This document shows, in pieces, positions 49,107-51,682 of a stretch of DNA of 51,682 bases. The stretch comes from Acidobacteriota bacterium (GTDB lineage: Bacteria; Acidobacteriota; Terriglobia; Bryobacterales; Bryobacteraceae), in contig JACPNQ010000038.1 in NCBI GenBank assembly GCA_016185425.1, forward strand, positions 1-51,682. Direction: 5' to 3'. The notes under the pieces are model-generated. The model had not been told where the DNA came from, did no database searches, and worked only from the letters and a program-made list of their open reading frames with translations. How positions within the stretch are numbered: the first letter of the stretch is position 1; every line of letters begins with the position of its first letter. The position numbers and the translations under genes were made by a program.

Positions 49107-51497
49107 CTATTTCTTGAGCGAAGAAAGCAGGAGTTGATACCTGCGGTCGGTGCGAAGACCGGTGAGTTCGGGCTCGTGTTCTATTTCGCCCGAGGCATAT
49201 CCGGCCTTCAACGCGCGCTGGATCGACGCCAGCGCTCGGACGCGTTCGCCCAATAGTTCCCAGGCAACGCAAACTCGAAAATGAAATGCTCCCGATGTCG
49301 CCGATTCAGGAAGTGCGCCGGCTTCCGCGCGCGCCGCGGCCTTGTCTCCGGACTTGGCCAGATATAACGCCAGCCTCGACCGCACGTCTACGTTCGCCGG
49401 CTGCTTTTCCAACTCCCCCCGGGCTATCCGGATGGCTGTTGCATAGGCCGCTCCCGACTTCGTCCGTTGCCCGGCGGCCCACCGGTATGCATCCCCTAAA
49501 TTTCCCCAATAAAAGTACGATGTCGCGCGTAACTCGACGGCTTTCTCAAACGCTGGCACTGCGTCGGAATATCTTCCCTGGAAAAAACGCAGAGTTCCCA
49601 GGTTGTTGTAAGTAGCCGCTGAGGGCTCAACAAGCAGCGCGCTCTGAAAGGACGCAGCAGCCATGTCGTACTCGCCCATCATGTGATACGCGCTCGCCAA
49701 ATTCCGGTGGAGTACGTCGTTGTCGGGCGTAATTTTAAGCGCGCCCTTCCATACGTTGGCGGCCTCTTCATACCTCGCGCTGTGATAGAGCACCGTTCCC
49801 AGGTCGTAGACTGGCCGCCAGTCTCCGGGCGCTAACTCCACCGCCCGCCGGAATTCCCTCTCGGCGCCGTTGAAATCGCGCCGGCCTTTCATCACCTCAC
49901 CCATCGCCTGATGGGCTCCCGAACTCCGTGGGTCCAACTGCACCGCGCGCGCGGCTTCGCTGGACGCTAACTCCTGTTTCCCATCCAGCAATAAGGCCAC
50001 GGCCTTCGCGGCGCGCGCCACCGCGAGATCCGGATTCTTCGCCACGGCGCTCTCGGCCGCTTCCCGTCCCATACGCAGCCATTGCGGATCCGGTGTGGCC
50101 CTTTGCTTCACGAAATACGCTGCCGCTAGCCCCGCATACGCCCCGGCATTGTCCCCGTCCGCGGCAATCGACGCCTGGAAAGAGGTAATCGCTTTATCAT
50201 AATTCCCTTTCCTGTCTTGGCGGTTAAGCAGTCCCTGGCCAATTTCGTAATGCTCATACGAAGTTCTCGGAGCCGTCAATGCCGGCCTGCCTAACCACTC
50301 GGAAATCGTGTCGCGGCCTGACCATACGCCGACAAGCGCTACCGCGACCCCTCCGGCGGCCCACGTCACTCGTCCTCCCCGCGCGGCCCGTATCGATGGC
50401 CGCGCCTCCTGTTTGTGGCTCTCAATTACACCCGGCACGTCGGCCAGTGACTGCAGCCTCTGCTCGCGGTCCTTCGTCAGGCACTGCTCAATCAACCGCG
50501 CCAGGGGCTTCGCCAACGATGGCGTAACTTCGAGCGGCGGCACGGGCTCCGCGTGCACCACCTGTCGCAGCGTCGCCATCGCATTCGCGCCTTGGAACGG
50601 CCGTCTTCCGCAAGCCAGTTCGTAAAGGATGACGCCAAACGAGAAGATGTCGCTCCGCGAGTCGACGGAGTCTCCTAGCGCCTGTTCAGGAGACATATAG
50701 GCGGGTGTGCCCAATACCATTCCCGCACTCGTAATTCCAGTTTCGGTGGCTTGCTCAGATTCATCTCCCGCGTTTGCGATGCTCTGCTTGGCAAGCCCGA
50801 AATCCAGTACTTTCGCCTGTCCATCCGGCCTCACCATGATATTTGCCGGCTTCAGGTCCCTGTGTACGATTCCGGCCGCATGCGCTTTCGCCAGCGCGGA
50901 AGCGACCTGCGCCGCGATGAAGAACAACTTACTTTCCGGTAACTGCCTGGTTGCCAGGATGCGGTCAAGCGGCGTTCCTTCCACGTACTCCATCGCGATA
51001 AATTCCACGCCATCCACGGCGCTATATTCGTAGATCGTCACGATGTTCGGATGGTTCAGCGCGGAGGCCGCCTTCGCCTCTCGCTCAAATCGTTTCCTAT
51101 CGCTGTTCGTGATGACATCGCGGGATATCACCTTTAGCGCCACCGTCCGCCCGAGACTTCGGTCGACTGCGCGGAACACGGCGCCCATTCCGCCTTCGCC
51201 CAACCTTCCCACTATCTCGTAGTGCCCAAACACCGATCCTGCCGCGAGTCTGGGCTCCGCGGCCTTTTGCGCAATCGTCAGGTTCTCTTCTATTCCGTCG
51301 ATCGCCGGGTGGTCGATAAACGCCGTCCGTTCGGCGGCGCGCAACAGCGTTTCCATCTCGGCGCGCATCGCCGCGCCCGGGCAGGCTGCGTCAAGATACC
51401 CGGGGCGTTCGTTCTCGGGCAGGTCGAGCGCCTTGTCGAGGATCTCCCGCATCATCGCCCAGCGGCGCGCGCTGTTCGACTCCGGACTGTTTTCCAC
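49107..51497 (-). CDS. Transmembrane Ser/Thr protein kinase with C-terminal TPR repeats
   Basis: About 796 residues. A helical N-terminal segment typical of this family (REILDKALDLPENERPGYLD), then a Hanks-type kinase domain from about residue 78: GRLGEGGMGAVFRA (ATP loop), VALKVIS (Lys), VHRDLKPANIMV near 210 and VLDFGLAKQ near 230, GTPAYMSPEQALGDSVDSRS activation segment. One membrane helix (AAGGVAVALVGVWSG) lies near 380, followed by an extracytoplasmic TPR region of about ten repeats to the end. It probably senses an external partner through the TPRs and phosphorylates cytoplasmic proteins. GTG at 51497 is a reasoned choice; ATG at 51455 would shorten the front, and TTG at 51536 would extend it. 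Confidence 0.93.
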   Translation of the reverse strand: MENSPESNSARRWAMMREILDKALDLPENERPGYLDAACPGAAMRAEMETLLRAAERTAFIDHPAIDGIEENLTIAQKAAEPRLAAGSVFGHYEIVGRLGEGGMGAVFRAVDRSLGRTVALKVISRDVITNSDRKRFEREAKAASALNHPNIVTIYEYSAVDGVEFIAMEYVEGTPLDRILATRQLPESKLFFIAAQVASALAKAHAAGIVHRDLKPANIMVRPDGQAKVLDFGLAKQSIANAGDESEQATETGITSAGMVLGTPAYMSPEQALGDSVDSRSDIFSFGVILYELACGRRPFQGANAMATLRQVVHAEPVPPLEVTPSLAKPLARLIEQCLTKDREQRLQSLADVPGVIESHKQEARPSIRAARGGRVTWAAGGVAVALVGVWSGRDTISEWLGRPALTAPRTSYEHYEIGQGLLNRQDRKGNYDKAITSFQASIAADGDNAGAYAGLAAAYFVKQRATPDPQWLRMGREAAESAVAKNPDLAVARAAKAVALLLDGKQELASSEAARAVQLDPRSSGAHQAMGEVMKGRRDFNGAEREFRRAVELAPGDWRPVYDLGTVLYHSARYEEAANVWKGALKITPDNDVLHRNLASAYHMMGEYDMAAASFQSALLVEPSAATYNNLGTLRFFQGRYSDAVPAFEKAVELRATSYFYWGNLGDAYRWAAGQRTKSGAAYATAIRIARGELEKQPANVDVRSRLALYLAKSGDKAAARAEAGALPESATSGAFHFRVCVAWELLGERVRALASIQRALKAGYASGEIEHEPELTGLRTDRRYQLLLSSLKK

Positions 51498-51548
51498 GTG
51501 TGGACGTATTAGAACAGCTATCGGAGCATCGTGCAACTGTAAGTCTTA

Positions 51549-51606
51549 TCTCATACAAGATGAGCCTGAAGGAACGGGCGATTCTCACACAAGATGAGCC
51601 TGAAGG
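51549..51606 (+). repeat. Two direct copies of a 24-base sequence
   Basis: The 24-base copies at 51549-51572 and 51583-51606 differ at one base (TCTCATACAAG versus TCTCACACAAG, then GATGAGCCTGAAGG). The period is 34 bases. The first copy also contains the short inverted repeat CTCAT/ATGAG. ATG codons fall in both copies, and short frames run rightwards from each. The window ends before the meaning can be resolved. Confidence 0.7.
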
Positions 51607-51682
51607 CGGAGAGGTGGCGCAAGCTGGGGATTGATCATCAGCATGCAAGGTGGGGAGAAGTTGGGCCTGGAACAGATCCGGG

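Noticed and set aside
51549..51606. CRISPR array
   Set aside because: Only two copies, a 10-base spacer and no cas genes.
1..51682. rRNA, tRNA or riboswitches
   Set aside because: I found no cloverleaf, conserved rRNA segment or riboswitch pattern; intergenic regions are too short for most.

Overview
The window looks like chromosome from an Acidobacteriota soil bacterium of the Solibacter/Bryobacter type. This is inference from family content: a VWFA-related protein of the acidobacterial subfamily, an Oar-like TonB receptor with an N-terminal carboxypeptidase-regulatory domain, an ECF sigma factor of the Acidobacteria/Planctomycetes type, a Ser/Thr kinase with C-terminal TPRs, an FG-GAP/UnbV-type protein, a PEP-CTERM-like protein and many secreted hydrolases. 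Coding density is very high. No gene-free stretch exceeds 300 bases. I see no rRNA, tRNA or CRISPR array.

Layout. 1-4.9 kb: a partial Rpn-family nuclease-like gene, adenosine deaminase, glycogen branching enzyme, an MddA-like membrane methyltransferase, a RidA-family protein and a small secreted protein. 4.9-9.35 kb (minus): a tight run of four exported proteins (D-aminoacylase, DUF3108 protein, SGNH hydrolase, unknown protein). 9.4-15.7 kb: an S9 peptidase fused to a DUF3108-like tail, a small unknown gene, and a large TonB-dependent receptor with its own promoter and terminator. 15.8-19.4 kb (minus): frdABCD, a quinol:fumarate reductase of the E. coli type, followed by a DUF4242 gene. 19.4-25.5 kb: a Tat-like exported glycosidase, a small secreted protein, and a minus-strand operon of an exported triple-RidA protein, a methyltransferase and an esterase, then a PEP-CTERM-like gene with a strong terminator.

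25.6-30.8 kb (minus): a nucleoside salvage operon of pyrimidine-nucleoside phosphorylase, CNT transporter, purine nucleoside phosphorylase, cytidine deaminase and an exported MtaD-like deaminase. 30.9-33.6 kb (minus): MoaD-MoaE fusion, VWA protein, atypical Hfq-like protein and SuhB. 33.6-36.1 kb (plus): Dps, acyl-CoA thioesterase, Gfo/Idh oxidoreductase and TspO. 36.1-39.7 kb: CocE/NonD hydrolase, ankyrin-repeat protein and a monohaem secreted protein. 39.7-43.9 kb (minus): zwf-opcA-pgl, the oxidative pentose phosphate entry, plus a CapA-like lipoprotein. 44-47.9 kb: TPR protein, FG-GAP protein and a SMP-30-like propeller. 47.9-51.7 kb: ECF sigma factor facing a Ser/Thr kinase and a gene with an apparent frameshift, ending in a 24-base direct repeat at the window edge.

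Most of the window is ordinary chromosome; I do not see a clear new defence or mobile system. The best leads are: the exported protein with three RidA folds in one chain; a gene whose two halves meet at a T7 run in the correct phase for -1 frameshifting; the atypical Hfq; the pattern of -10-like hexamers lying only 6-15 bases before start codons; convergent genes that end within 10 bases of each other or overlap; and the repeat at the right edge.
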